Shown here in pieces: positions 7,580-17,112 of a stretch of DNA of 64,000 nt. The DNA is from Veillonellaceae bacterium (GTDB taxonomy: Bacteria > Bacillota > Negativicutes > Veillonellales > Dialisteraceae): NCBI GenBank assembly GCA_025992895.1, contig DAJPGA010000001.1:1-64000 (forward strand), written 5' to 3'. A program made the translations under genes and the position numbers. The notes below the pieces were generated by a model. The model searched no databases. It was given only the letters and a program-made list of their open reading frames with translations, and was not told where the DNA came from. Position 1 is the stretch's first letter. Each line of letters opens with the position of its first letter.

Positions 7580-8573
7580 TGACGAATGGTTTGACGTCCT
7601 TGACGGCTTCTTTCGCATCGATGCGTTTTTCGCCATTGTCGAGGTCGATCAGGACGTAGCGGTCAAAGCCCATGCCCAGTTCCTTCATGTAGGTCAGCTG
7701 GCGCAGGCCATGACGGGATTCCATGCGTTCCACGAGGTCGTGATGGTCTTCTTCCTTCATGGCATAGACGCAGTCAACGCAAGCCTGGTCGACAGCGAGG
7801 ATGTCAAGAGATGCAAGGATGCCGACATTCGGGGTTACAACCGGTGCGGCAGCGACGCCTTCACAGTCGCAGGATACGGACATATTTCTCATGACATTGA
7901 TATAAGCGATCTTCTTGCCGAAATGGTCGATGGTTGCTTTGGTGGATTCGGTCATTCTTTCCATGAATTCTTCGGTGCCGATCGACCACTGGTCCTGCCC
8001 TTCATAGGTGTGGATCATGGCTTTGCCGACGCGGCCGTCTGCACAGCCGATGCCGATATTCTTGTTGGATCCGCCGAAACCGCCCTGGGTGTGGCCCTTG
8101 AAATGGGTAAGAGCCAGGAAGGAATCATAATCCAGAAGGCCCTTGCCAACGGACATAGCGTCGAACCATTTGCCGCCTTTGACAGGAAGCATCGTGGTGC
8201 CGTGGGATTCGTCGTCGATGATGTCGACCGGTGCGAATGTCCAGCCATTGACCTTCAGTGTTTCCCTGTGCTGTTCGGTCGTGTAGCGGTCGCCTTCATA
8301 ATAGGTGTTTGTTTCAATGATCGTGGCATCCGGGATTTCCTTTTCAAAAAGTTCCTTGACCCACGGGCGCGGCAGGATGTTCGGGCCGTGCTTTTCGCCG
8401 GTGTGCAGCTTGACGGCAATCTTGCCGGTCAGGTTTGCACTGATTTTTTCATAAATTTTCTTGAGCCCTTCAGCGGAAAGGTCTCTTGTGAAATAGACGA
8501 TCGATTCATTGCCCGTTCTTTCTTCGTACGGAATGTAATGATCTCCGCCTGTTCCTGGTTTTACTTCTGCCAT
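7572..8573 (-). CDS. DUF362-domain protein
   Basis: A soluble protein of 333 aa matching the DUF362 family, recognised by KLHTGEKHGPNILPRPWVKE, THFKGHTQGGFGGSNKNIG and GCADGRVGK. Many relatives carry ferredoxin-type clusters; here there is no CxxCxxC cluster motif, only scattered cysteines (SCDCEG, DQACVDCVY). The function is not established for the family. It overlaps the HAD phosphatase gene by 8 bp, so the two proteins are made together. Confidence 0.8.
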   Translation of the reverse strand: MAEVKPGTGGDHYIPYEERTGNESIVYFTRDLSAEGLKKIYEKISANLTGKIAVKLHTGEKHGPNILPRPWVKELFEKEIPDATIIETNTYYEGDRYTTEQHRETLKVNGWTFAPVDIIDDESHGTTMLPVKGGKWFDAMSVGKGLLDYDSFLALTHFKGHTQGGFGGSNKNIGIGCADGRVGKAMIHTYEGQDQWSIGTEEFMERMTESTKATIDHFGKKIAYINVMRNMSVSCDCEGVAAAPVVTPNVGILASLDILAVDQACVDCVYAMKEEDHHDLVERMESRHGLRQLTYMKELGMGFDRYVLIDLDNGEKRIDAKEAVKDVKPFVNE

Positions 8574-8680
8574 AATTCTTCCTCCTTTGGCGGCCGGTCT
8601 CCCGGTCCCTCTTCCAAATGCAGATGAAAAATTGATCTTTGTTTTAATGAAAGGGACTCCCTGCGCCTTTTGGGCGCGCT

Positions 8681-8709
8681 AAAAATGCAGGAGCTTTCCC
8701 CCTGCATTT
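8681..8709 (-). terminator. Terminator after the cupin gene
   Basis: A perfect 9-bp stem, AAATGCAGG at 8683-8691 and CCTGCATTT at 8701-8709. On the minus strand it is followed by TTTTTAGCG. It ends the cupin transcript ahead of the DUF362 gene. Confidence 0.7.
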
Positions 8710-8750
8710 ACTATAATCCCAAATCCACTATATGTAAAATAGCCATATGT

Positions 8751-8764
8751 TATAGTTCACTATA
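8751..8764. promoter_or_regulatory. Palindromic operator candidate
   Basis: A 6-2-6 perfect palindrome (TATAGT-tc-ACTATA) about 180 bp before the DUF362 start codon, in a locally AT-rich stretch that also carries CACTATATG and CATATG. It may be a repressor site or part of a promoter. Evidence is sequence symmetry only. Confidence 0.3.
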
Positions 8765-8788
8765 CCTTTGGCGCATAGGCGCAAAACA

Positions 8789-9241
8789 CTAGTCTTTCAG
8801 TGTCCCGTCAAGGAAAGCGGCCGCCTCCGGGTTCTTTCTGATCTCCGCCAGATCCTCTTCTGTCGGATACTTCGGGATGTCCCTGTCGTGATTGACAAGG
8901 CAGAGGAAACCAAGGATTTCTCCGCGGTCCGCCCGGAGCTGGTGCCACTGCCACGGAGCAATCGTCAGAAAATCTCCTTCTTCGACAGCATAGACCTGAT
9001 CGCCCAGAAGGACATGGCCTTTCCCCTTGAAGATCATGACAGCATGCATGTGCTTATGATGCTCCAAAGACGAGAAGCCGTTCTTCTCCACCTGGAAATA
9101 ACGGAACTGCACCGGCAGGTCATTTTCATTGTCAAAAAGGATCTGCTTCGTCACTTCGCGGAATACGCCCGGGTTTTCCTTATAGATATGGGGTTCTACT
9201 CCATCCCATCTGTTCTTGTCCGGATGAAATTTATGAATCAT
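8789..9241 (-). CDS. Cupin-domain protein
   Basis: A 150-aa small beta-barrel protein. The metal-binding cupin motif 1 is visible as LEHHKHMHAVMIFKGKGHVL, and motif 2 around EEGDFLTIAPWQWHQL. Cupins of this size bind a metal and a small ligand; no substrate can be assigned. The start MIHKFHPDK is chosen because GGGAGGT lies 5 nt upstream; the open frame continues upstream but runs into the terminator of the next gene. It has terminators on both sides, so it is transcribed alone. Confidence 0.8.
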   Translation of the reverse strand: MIHKFHPDKNRWDGVEPHIYKENPGVFREVTKQILFDNENDLPVQFRYFQVEKNGFSSLEHHKHMHAVMIFKGKGHVLLGDQVYAVEEGDFLTIAPWQWHQLRADRGEILGFLCLVNHDRDIPKYPTEEDLAEIRKNPEAAAFLDGTLKD

Positions 9242-9304
9242 GTTGTACCTCCCATTTTCTTCCATTTGTCCCATTGTAGCACAGGAAAGAGCTTGAGAAA
9301 AGAA

Positions 9305-9345
9305 AAGGACATGAGGGAGCCCTTTGCGGTCCTTCTCATGTCCTT
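9305..9345 (-). terminator. Terminator after the TAXI gene
   Basis: Perfect 11-bp arms AAGGACATGAG (9305-9315) and CTCATGTCCTT (9335-9345), followed on the minus strand by TTTTCTTTTC. The plus-strand side is also T-rich, so it could act in both directions. Confidence 0.75.
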
Positions 9346-9356
9346 CGATTTTATTT

Positions 9357-10364
9357 TTACTGCAGTACGCCGATTTCCTTGTAGTACTTCGCAGCGCCCG
9401 GATGGAGCGGAACGCCTGCGATATCCTTGACAGCATTCGCTGCGGTGAGCCCCTTCAGGTTCTTCTGGGACTGGCCGAGTTCATCCATGTGTTCCCAGAG
9501 TGTCTTCGTCATCTGGTAGACGACATCGTCCGGCAGATCGCCGCGGCAGAACATGACCATCTTGATGGCGGATGTATTCACGTCTTCATTCTGGTTCGGG
9601 TACGTGCCTGCCTTGATGGTGTAGCTGGTATACCATGGGTACTTCGCTTTCAGTTTTTCAATGAGCTCATTCGGAATCGGGACGAGGTGAGCGCCGCTTG
9701 TCAGCGCCTGGGTGACGGCGGAAGCCGGTGCGCCGGACATGATCCATGCGCCGTCGATGGATCCGTTCTGCAGCATATCGGCTGCGTCGGTGAAGGTGAT
9801 GTATTCCGCCTGGATGTCTTCCGGGAACTTCATGCCGGCCGCCGTGAAGTGGACGTCGCATTCATTGTAGACGGAAGATCCTGCAGAAGCTACGGCAAAT
9901 TTCTTGCCCTTGAAGCCTTCGAGTGTGTTGATATTCGTATTGGCTGCGGCGACGACCTGGTTCGGATTGAGGTACAATCCCCCGATGGCTTTCAAATCCT
10001 TGTATGCATGGCCTTCAAAGCTGTCGGTGCCGTTCAAACACTGGTACACGTTGCTGGAAATCGCAATCGATACCTGCGCTTCGCCGTCAGAGACCATATT
10101 GAGGTTCGCGATGCCGCCTGCGGAGGCCTGGCTGGATGCCTGCATGCCGGGGATATTCTGGCTCCACATATTCGTGATGGCTGCGCCTACGGCATAGAGT
10201 GCGCCGGATGCACCTGCGGTCGGGAAGTTGATGCGGATCGTCTGGCCTGCTGCCGGTTTCGACTGTGCCTGTCCGCTGCTCTTTTCATCTCCGCATCCTG
10301 CAAATGCAGCCGTCAAAACGAGTGCTGCTGCCGCTGCCGCCATTGTCTTTTTCCATTTGCCCAT
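9357..10364 (-). CDS. TAXI-type TRAP transporter solute-binding lipoprotein
   Basis: A 335-aa extracytoplasmic binding protein. The signal peptide ends in the lipobox AFAGC (Cys about 24), so it is probably lipid-anchored. The mature part has TAXI-family features: INFPTAGASGALYAVGAAI at the ligand site, QASAGGIANLNMVSDGEAQ and VASAGSSVYNECDVHFTAAG. It hands a carboxylate-type ligand, possibly glutamate or a related dicarboxylate, to the membrane component encoded just upstream. It lies 97 bp after that gene on the same strand. Confidence 0.9.
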   Translation of the reverse strand: MGKWKKTMAAAAAALVLTAAFAGCGDEKSSGQAQSKPAAGQTIRINFPTAGASGALYAVGAAITNMWSQNIPGMQASSQASAGGIANLNMVSDGEAQVSIAISSNVYQCLNGTDSFEGHAYKDLKAIGGLYLNPNQVVAAANTNINTLEGFKGKKFAVASAGSSVYNECDVHFTAAGMKFPEDIQAEYITFTDAADMLQNGSIDGAWIMSGAPASAVTQALTSGAHLVPIPNELIEKLKAKYPWYTSYTIKAGTYPNQNEDVNTSAIKMVMFCRGDLPDDVVYQMTKTLWEHMDELGQSQKNLKGLTAANAVKDIAGVPLHPGAAKYYKEIGVLQ

Positions 10365-10461
10365 TTTACTTTTCCTCCTATGCTCCTAATGCTCCGGGTT
10401 CCTTAGCCGGAGACTTTATCGATTAGTTTCATTATACTATTCTTTTTAGAAATCCGCATTC

Positions 10462-12450
10462 CTAAGCTGCATTTTCTTTGCTCTTTTTATGGAAATACTG
10501 GAATGCAATGACGCCGATGAGTCCGACGGCTCCTGCAAGGTCCGTGAGAGACCCCGGGAAGAGCAGGAACGGCGAGGATGCGATGAGAATAATCCGTTCA
10601 ATCCACGATGCTCTTCCTAAGATCCAGCCTTCAAGGCCTGCCACGAGGGCAAAGGTGCCGACAGCAGCGGTGAAGACGCACCAGAGCGTCGCCCATACGG
10701 TCGCTGTCTTGTCGACGCCGATCAGAAGGACAGGATTATTCAGGAAGAAGAACGGGATGATGAAGCCGATAAGTCCCAGGCGGACAGCCCAGAGACCCGT
10801 CTTTGTCTGGTCGGATCCTGCTATGCCGGATGCGACGTATGCGGACATGGCAACCGGCGGCGTGATATTGGAAAGGCAGGCATAAATCAGGCAGAAAAGG
10901 TGCGCGATGAGAGGCATGGCCCCTGCCTTGATGAGGACAGGAACAGCGACGGCCTGCACGATGACGTAGGCTGCAACGCCTGGAACGCCCATGCCGAGGA
11001 TGGCGGACATGATCATGACGAGGAAGCCTGCGAGGTAAAGGTTATTGTTATGAACGATGGACAGGATGAGGTAGCCCATGTTGAGCCCCATCGAGGTCAG
11101 GGTGACAGTACCAATGATGACGCCGATGATGACGCAGCAGACACCGACGGAAATCGCGCTCTGCGAGCCTTCGACGACAGCCGCCAGAATCTTGTCCGGC
11201 GTCATTCTCGTATCCTTGCGGAGCCAGCTGGCACCGATTGTGACGAAGATGGAAATGACGGCGGCATAGAGCGGTGTGAAGCCTGCAAACATGAGGCCGA
11301 TCAAGCTGATGAGCGGAAGGACCAGGTGCCCCTGCTCCTTGAGGACGATCTTCACGTCCGGGATATTTTCCTTGGCAATGCCGGAAAGGCCGAGACGCTT
11401 TGCCTCGAAGTGGACAGCAAGAAGAAGGCCGATGTAGTAGAGAAGCGCAGGCGTCACTGCAGCAAGCGCTACATAGGTGTAAGACAGGTTCAGGAATTCT
11501 GCCATGACAAAGCCGACAGCGCCCATGATTGGAGGCGTAAACTGGCCGCCCGTCGATGCGACGGCTTCGACTGCACCCGCAAATTCCTTCTTGTAGCCCG
11601 TCCTCTTCATGAGCGGAATCGTAATCGTACCGGTCGTTGCGACATTCGCTATCGCTGAACCATTGATCATGCCCATGAGGCCGGATGCAATGACAGCCAC
11701 CTTCGCCGGGCCGCCGGATGTCTGACCAACAAGGGTCAGAGAGAAATCATTGATGAACTTGGAAAATCCGCTGTGCTTCAGGAACGCGCCGAAGACAACG
11801 AAGAGGAAAATGTACGTCGCAGAAACACCGACGCCGGTGCCAAGGACGCCCTCTGTCCCCCAGAACTGGGTGATGAGGACACGCTTCAAAGTAAAACCGT
11901 TATGACCGAGGTATCCCGGAAGGTAGGCACCGAACCAGTTGTAAGCCAGGAAAAGAGCGGCCAGGATGGCCAGATTTCCTGATGCGCGGCGCGCTGCTTC
12001 GAAGACGCAGACGATGCCGACGAGTGCAATACCGATTTCCAGATTGCTGATGCGCCCGCCCGTCTGGGCAATGCGCGTAAAGTTCAGGATCAGATAGCCG
12101 AAGGAGCCGACCGATCCCAGAATGAATGCGATATCCCATACCGGCGGAAGCTTCCGTTTCCTTGTCTCCGACTTGAACGTCGGGAAGAGAAGGAATGTAA
12201 AGACGAGCAGGAAAATCGTGTGGATCGCGCGAAGGTTCACTGCGCTGATCGCCCCGATCGTCGTGAAGTAAAGCTGGAATGCGGTCCATACGCAGAGAAG
12301 AACGATGATCGCCTTCCCGAGCGGCCCCTTGTAAACGCGAAGACGCGAATCCGCGTCCTTTTCCTCAAGGATTTCCTGGGACTTCTTGTCCAGGGCCTCC
12401 TTCTCCGCCATCGCGTCTTCGATGCGGACTTCTTTCCTTTCTTTTTCCAT
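10462..12450 (-). CDS. TRAP transporter fused DctQM-type permease
   Basis: A 662-aa integral membrane protein, the fused 4-span plus 12-span permease that works with TAXI binding proteins in secondary, ion-driven uptake. The first 50 residues are charged and cytosolic. About 16 hydrophobic spans follow. DctM landmarks are GLMGMINGSAIANVATTGTITIP and GGQFTPPIMGAVGFVMAEFL. GGGAGGTACTT precedes the ATG. It is the first gene of a two-gene operon with the TAXI lipoprotein. TRAP systems are usually Na+-coupled, which fits the sodium theme of the region. Confidence 0.92.
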   Translation of the reverse strand: MEKERKEVRIEDAMAEKEALDKKSQEILEEKDADSRLRVYKGPLGKAIIVLLCVWTAFQLYFTTIGAISAVNLRAIHTIFLLVFTFLLFPTFKSETRKRKLPPVWDIAFILGSVGSFGYLILNFTRIAQTGGRISNLEIGIALVGIVCVFEAARRASGNLAILAALFLAYNWFGAYLPGYLGHNGFTLKRVLITQFWGTEGVLGTGVGVSATYIFLFVVFGAFLKHSGFSKFINDFSLTLVGQTSGGPAKVAVIASGLMGMINGSAIANVATTGTITIPLMKRTGYKKEFAGAVEAVASTGGQFTPPIMGAVGFVMAEFLNLSYTYVALAAVTPALLYYIGLLLAVHFEAKRLGLSGIAKENIPDVKIVLKEQGHLVLPLISLIGLMFAGFTPLYAAVISIFVTIGASWLRKDTRMTPDKILAAVVEGSQSAISVGVCCVIIGVIIGTVTLTSMGLNMGYLILSIVHNNNLYLAGFLVMIMSAILGMGVPGVAAYVIVQAVAVPVLIKAGAMPLIAHLFCLIYACLSNITPPVAMSAYVASGIAGSDQTKTGLWAVRLGLIGFIIPFFFLNNPVLLIGVDKTATVWATLWCVFTAAVGTFALVAGLEGWILGRASWIERIILIASSPFLLFPGSLTDLAGAVGLIGVIAFQYFHKKSKENAA

Positions 12451-12478
12451 AAGTACCTCCCATGCTCCTATTCTCCAT

Positions 12479-12495
12479 CGATAAACTCTTTATCG
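12479..12495. promoter_or_regulatory. Palindrome before the TRAP operon
   Basis: A perfect inverted repeat CGATAAA-ctc-TTTATCG starting 29 bp before the permease ATG. A related TTTATCGATTAG lies before the TAXI gene near 10412. It could be an operator or a leader hairpin. Confidence 0.3.
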
Positions 12496-12727
12496 AAAGT
12501 ATTGATTATTGAAAGTATACCACGGAACGGAAAAGCGGAAAAGAAAAACCGTCCTTTCATATATATTTTTCTTACATAAGAAGGATACGGACTATACAGG
12601 AAGCAAGGAAATGGAGAAAATGCGTGATTTCATACACCATCAAAAAATGAACTGCTGCCAGAAAGAAATGGCGCATTTAGGGCATAAAAAAGGGATGTGA
12701 AAAAATCCTGGAGTCAGCATCTTTGTT

Positions 12728-12942
12728 TTCTCGAGCGAAGCGAGGTTTAGCTGTCCCCGTCAGGGGAAAGTGGCGCCGTTAGGCGACGAAAGGGGTTCAT
12801 TACGTGCAGTTTCTAAAAAGGCAAGCCATCCTCTTAGGTTCTCAGATGGTGCTTGTATATCTATGTCAGATTCATTTTCTAGTCGTATATTCCAATACAA
12901 AAGGACTGCAGCAAAATGATTACACATTTTGCCACAGCCCTT
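12728..12942 (+). repeat. Mosaic intergenic repeat ending in a hairpin
   Basis: This begins with TCTCGAGCGAAGCGAGGTTTA, which recurs near 60186, and ends with a hairpin (12901-12942) of the type GGCTGYG-N-CAAAATG...CATTTTGNCACAGCC found repeatedly in the window. The hairpin lies just after the aminopeptidase stop and probably terminates that gene. The 510 bp between the TRAP permease and the aminopeptidase hold no convincing gene. Confidence 0.6.
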
Positions 12943-12962
12943 CTTTATATTTCTCTTATCAA

Positions 12963-14336
12963 TTACTTGCTTTCGAAGAATGCTTTGTAAGCGAGGTAAG
13001 TTTCGTAAGCGTCGGCCTTGGAGAGGAGGTCGTACGGTGCGTGCATGGAGAGCATGGCTGTGCCGCAGTCTACGACTTCAGCGCCCCAGTCTGCCATCAT
13101 GAATGCGATCGTTCCGCCGCCGCCCTGGTCTACTTTGCCAAGTTCACCGATCTGCCAGCATACGCCTGCTTCGTTGAAAATGGTGCGGATCTTCTGGAGG
13201 AATTCAGCATTGGCATCGTTGCTGCCTGCTTTGCCGCGGGATCCGCCGTACTTGGTCAGGTTAATGCCGTAGCCAAGGAAGGATGCGTTGTCTTTTTCGG
13301 ATACTTCCGGGAACATCGGATCCAGGCAGGAGTTGACGTCTGCGGAGAGCATTTCACTGTTTTCCATGGTTTCATAGAAATCAAGGATGGTGTTCTGTCC
13401 CTGGAGGGAGAGGAGCTTCATGACGAATTTGACGAAGTAGGAGGATTCCATGCCGGTGTTGCCGTAGGATCCGATTTCTTCCTTGTCTGTCAGGAGAGCG
13501 GCCTGTGTCTTGACGCCCGGCTTTGCATCGAGGATGGCTTCCAGGTTTGCATAGGAGCAGACTCTGTCGTCCTGTCCATAGGATGCGATGAGGGAACGGT
13601 CAAAGCCTACGTCACGGCTCTTTTCAGCCGGTACGAGTTCGAGTTCAGCAGCTGCGAAGTCTTCTTCTTCGATGCCGTAGGTGTCCTTGAACATCTTCAT
13701 GAGAGCTTCCTTCGGCTTCTGGTTTTCATCGGAGTTGGTAGCGATGATTGGCTGGAGCTGTTCGCCTGTGATGCCTTCTGCGAGGGATTTCTTCATCTGG
13801 TCCTGTGCCATATGGATGAGGAGGTCGGAAATGTAGAATACCGGGTCGCTGTCTTTGAGGCCGATATTGATTTCCACTTTTCTGCCGTCCTTGGTGTATA
13901 CGACGCCGATCAGAGCGAGCGGAATGCAGGTCCACTGGTATTTCTTGATGCCGCCGTAGTAATGGGTGCGGAAGTATACGACGCCTTCCTGTTCATGGAC
14001 CGGGTTTGCCTTGAGGTCCAGACGCGGGGAGTCGATGTGGGAGCCGACGATCTTGATGCCTTCATGAACCGGTTCTTCACCGATGACGGCCAGGATGACG
14101 GACTTGTCCTTCTGGTTCCAGTATACTTTGTCGCCTGCTTTCAGGGATTTCATATCATAGACAGGTTTGAAGCCTTTTGCTTCCGCCTGACGGATGATTT
14201 CTTTGGCTGCCAGTCTTTCTGTTCTGGCTGTATCAAGGAATGCTTTGTACTTTTCGCCATAGTCCATGACGGCTTTGCGTTCGGTTTCGTCCATGCGCTG
14301 CCATACGGACTTGGTTCTGCTGTATGTTTCTTTCAT
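12963..14336 (-). CDS. M18-family aminopeptidase
   Basis: A 457-aa cytosolic metallopeptidase of family M18, which removes N-terminal residues, often acidic ones. Metal and catalytic motifs are visible: GSHIDSPRLDLK (His ligand and adjacent Asp), GQDDRVCSY (bridging Asp), DKEEIGSYG (catalytic Glu and Glu ligand), SADVNSCLDP and the C-terminal AMLSMHAPYD (His ligand). The length is usual for the family. GGAGGTATGAC precedes the ATG. It is transcribed alone, with a hairpin repeat downstream. Confidence 0.92.
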   Translation of the reverse strand: MKETYSRTKSVWQRMDETERKAVMDYGEKYKAFLDTARTERLAAKEIIRQAEAKGFKPVYDMKSLKAGDKVYWNQKDKSVILAVIGEEPVHEGIKIVGSHIDSPRLDLKANPVHEQEGVVYFRTHYYGGIKKYQWTCIPLALIGVVYTKDGRKVEINIGLKDSDPVFYISDLLIHMAQDQMKKSLAEGITGEQLQPIIATNSDENQKPKEALMKMFKDTYGIEEEDFAAAELELVPAEKSRDVGFDRSLIASYGQDDRVCSYANLEAILDAKPGVKTQAALLTDKEEIGSYGNTGMESSYFVKFVMKLLSLQGQNTILDFYETMENSEMLSADVNSCLDPMFPEVSEKDNASFLGYGINLTKYGGSRGKAGSNDANAEFLQKIRTIFNEAGVCWQIGELGKVDQGGGGTIAFMMADWGAEVVDCGTAMLSMHAPYDLLSKADAYETYLAYKAFFESK

Positions 14337-14383
14337 GTCATACCTCCTAATAGAGAATTATTATCACATTACTTATTATAACG

Positions 14384-14419
14384 CAAAAGGGACGGACAGG
14401 AAATATCCCTTCCGCCCCT
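14384..14419 (-). terminator. Terminator after the solitary OadG-like gene
   Basis: Arms AGGGACGGA (14388-14396) and TCCGCCCCT (14411-14419) pair with one mismatch. TTTT follows on the minus strand. It lies just after the stop of the 41-aa gene. Confidence 0.55.
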
Positions 14420-14424
14420 CTCCT

Positions 14425-14550
14425 TTATTCCCCTTTATACGGGAATGCTTTATTCAGCAAGTAGGTCAATGCCACAAAGATGCCCATGACTACGAAAACC
14501 ATGGGATACGCGATGACCATCAGGTAAATGGCTGATTCAACAGAGCTCAT
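14425..14550 (-). CDS. Small OadG-like membrane anchor, solitary locus
   Basis: A 41-aa protein, MSSVESAIYLMVIAYPMVFV and onward, ending NKAFPYKGE. It has one membrane span and a short polar tail, the layout of the gamma/anchor subunit of sodium-pumping decarboxylases. GGAGGAAACT precedes the ATG. It starts 10 bp after the OadB stop, so here the order is OadB then anchor, the reverse of the five tandem modules. Too short for a confident family call; context carries most of the weight. Confidence 0.65.
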   Translation of the reverse strand: MSSVESAIYLMVIAYPMVFVVMGIFVALTYLLNKAFPYKGE

Positions 14551-14560
14551 AGTTTCCTCC

Positions 14561-15712
14561 TTATCCTAATACAGGGATCAATGCAAGGACGAGACCGCCG
14601 GCGACGACGGAAGCGACCTGGCCTGCCACGTTGACGCCCATGGCATGCTGGATGATGTAGTTTGTCGGGTCTTCCTTGAGCGCCATTTTCGCAATGACAC
14701 GGCCGGACATCGGGAATGCGGAAATGCTGCATGCGCCGATCATCGGGTTGATTTTCTTCTTCAGGAAGAGATTGGCAATCTTGGCAAAGAGAACGCCGCC
14801 CACAGTATCGAATACGAAGGCAACAGCACCCAGAGCCAGGATCTTCAGTACGTCGAATGTAAGGATGTTTTCTGCTGTCATCGTAGCGCCGACTGTGATG
14901 CCGAGGAAGAGCGTAACGAGGTTGGACAGCTCATTCTGCGCAGCATCTGACAGGGAATCGCAGACGCCGGAAACCTTCAGCATGTTGCCGAACATGAGCG
15001 CACCGATGAGCGGTACGGAAATCGGGGCAATGATGCCTGCCAGAAGAACGACCATGAACGGGAAGAGGAACTTCGCTGTCCAGGAGACCGGCTTTTCTTC
15101 CTTGAATCCCATGCGGATTCTTCTTTCATGCTTTGTCGTCATGAGTTTGACGATCGGCGGCTGGATAATCGGCACGAGGGACATGTAGCAGAACGCCGTG
15201 ACCGTCAGCGGAGCCAGCAGATTTGTCGCAAATTTCTGTGCGACGAAGATGGTGGTCGGGCCGTCAGCAGCACCGATGATGCCGATCGAAGCCGCTTCAT
15301 TGAACGGGAAGCCGACCATAGCAGCGAGAAGCGCTGCCGCAAAAATACCGAAGTGCGCTGCCGCTGCAAAGAGCATAACGTACGGAGCGCGGATGAGCGG
15401 TGTGAAATCACACATCGCACCGACGGCGATGAAGATCAGGACAGGGAAAAGCTCGTTGGCGATGCCTGCATTATAGAGCACCGTCAGGAAACCTGGTTCA
15501 CCGCCTCCCGTCGGGATGACCGCGAAATGTCCGGGGATGTTAGCCAGGATACATCCGACCCCCATCGGGAAGAGAAGCATAGGCTCATAGTCCTTCTTCA
15601 CTCCCAGCCAGATGAGGAGCCCGCCGATGAGGAACATGATCCATACCGTCGGATCCTGCATCCCCATGACGCCCGTAAATAGTTCCTCAAGAACTGATTC
15701 CCAATTTGCCAT
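14561..15712 (-). CDS. Sodium-pumping decarboxylase beta subunit (OadB family), solitary
   Basis: A 383-aa membrane protein of the OadB/MmdB/GcdB family, which decarboxylates carboxybiotin and exports Na+. GAADGPTTIFV holds the key membrane Asp, and GVNVAGQVASVVAGG the C-terminal motif. The start MANWESVLEEL is chosen because AGGAGGT lies 9 nt upstream; the frame opens 25 codons earlier, but that stretch begins inside the terminator hairpin. It differs from the five tandem OadB copies, so it is a separate paralogue. No alpha or biotin-carrier gene is present nearby. Confidence 0.9.
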   Translation of the reverse strand: MANWESVLEELFTGVMGMQDPTVWIMFLIGGLLIWLGVKKDYEPMLLFPMGVGCILANIPGHFAVIPTGGGEPGFLTVLYNAGIANELFPVLIFIAVGAMCDFTPLIRAPYVMLFAAAAHFGIFAAALLAAMVGFPFNEAASIGIIGAADGPTTIFVAQKFATNLLAPLTVTAFCYMSLVPIIQPPIVKLMTTKHERRIRMGFKEEKPVSWTAKFLFPFMVVLLAGIIAPISVPLIGALMFGNMLKVSGVCDSLSDAAQNELSNLVTLFLGITVGATMTAENILTFDVLKILALGAVAFVFDTVGGVLFAKIANLFLKKKINPMIGACSISAFPMSGRVIAKMALKEDPTNYIIQHAMGVNVAGQVASVVAGGLVLALIPVLG

Positions 15713-15770
15713 ACCAATAAGACCTCCTTGTGTAAAAAAAGAAATGACCGGCACTGCTATCCCTAAACCT

Positions 15771-15803
15771 AAAAAAAGACCCGACATTTTTCAATGCCAG
15801 GTC
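15771..15803 (-). terminator. Terminator or attenuator before the solitary oadB
   Basis: On the minus strand, GACCTGGCATT-gaaa-AATGTCGGGTC is followed by seven T. It lies between the 103-aa gene and oadB, about 60 nt before the oadB start, so it could terminate the first gene or attenuate the second. Confidence 0.75.
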
Positions 15804-15860
15804 CTATTTTCAGGATGATTTCCTACCCCTGTGCCATACGCAGGAAACCGTATTATGGAA

Positions 15861-16172
15861 TTAAATATTGTATCCAAGTGCCGGAAGAATCATGAATACA
15901 AGAATTGCCCAAATAATGCCGGCGGCAATGAAAATACCAACCGTGATAGCAACGCCTCCCTTGGAATGCGGTACACCCAGCAGACTGAAATTTCCCAAAG
16001 GGCCGCGGCGGACCATGAATCCGTTAGAACTTCTCGGTTTGAACCACCTGAGTTTTCTCTCTTGTCCGATGCCGTAAGCTACGATGACGGCTACAACAGA
16101 AGCCACCACCCAGTAAAGTATGAACCGGGCCGCGCTGAAATCATGCACGTCCGACAGATCGATCATTTGCAT
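15861..16172 (-). CDS. Uncharacterised two-span membrane protein
   Basis: A 103-aa protein with two hydrophobic spans (about residues 16-36 and 74-97) separated by a basic loop with the motif MVRRGPLGNFSLLGVPHSKG. GAAGGAGT lies 10 nt before the ATG. I do not recognise the family. It lies directly upstream of the solitary OadB, in the position a permease takes in the tandem modules, and may be an accessory subunit of that pump. A gene-free region lies upstream of it. Confidence 0.6.
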   Translation of the reverse strand: MQMIDLSDVHDFSAARFILYWVVASVVAVIVAYGIGQERKLRWFKPRSSNGFMVRRGPLGNFSLLGVPHSKGGVAITVGIFIAAGIIWAILVFMILPALGYNI

Positions 16173-17112
16173 CTTGTTAGTACTCCTTCTACGTGTATAT
16201 CATACCAGTACTTCTATTATAATGCAACGGACCCGATTTAGCAAAGGAATACCGCCCCTTGCGCCCCTTTTTATAGAAAACCCTCCGTTATTCTCCATCC
16301 GAAGCATTCTTTCGGAAATCTATCATGTTTGCTATGTCCCTGTCAAGAGACATACAAAGTATTTAAGAATTGTTCATACAATGCATTCCCATCGGGCAGC
16401 AGACGATTTTTTGACAGGAAATGGTCATCCAGGCGTCCTGAACATCTTTCTGCCTTTCGCTCCATTTGATGAATGAACCTTTTCACCTTAGACCACCCCT
16501 GACTTACCGGCTGCTTTCAACCATTTTGTATTCCTGCAGCAGAAGAGATTTTGCTGTACTTTTTGAGTACTTCCTGGCATCCATCTGATGACTCCCCAAT
16601 GACCTCTCGGGCAAAGGATGGAATAAGAACATCTGCATTTTCACGGCAGCATTTACCGGGAGCACTCATCTCGGGAAAAGGCAGGTACCGATCAGGGGAT
16701 AATCCCTCAAATGAATGATGACAGGTGAAAATATTTCCATGCACTGTGCAGCAAAACTGAAACCTTGCGGGCAGGAACAAAAATTAAAAGCAAGAGCATC
16801 CTGCTGAACGATCCCCCATCCACAGCGCTCCCCTCTTGGGAATGCGGGGTTGCAATCTGGGAGATAATACAACCCTTACTGGATAAGCCTCTTTCGCTCC
16901 TTGCAAAATCATAGCAGACATCATTCCTTCTATCAGAAAAGACAACGGCAGCAGAATCACTTTCTCCGACGAGACTGCCCGGCGGCTTGAAGCTAAAAAC
17001 TCATTTCTTATTTGCCCTGATCTTATTTTCCCGGAGAAGTGCGAGCAACATACTGGATTCCCTCTTCCTGTCTTTACAGGTACATCCTACTCGATGCCCC
17101 GCAAAGGAGAGG

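Noticed and set aside
16517..16872. Overlapping minus-strand frames of 87 and 68 codons in the gene-free stretch
   Set aside because: No ribosome site, no recognisable domain and unnatural composition; neither resembles OadB or DASS remnants by eye.
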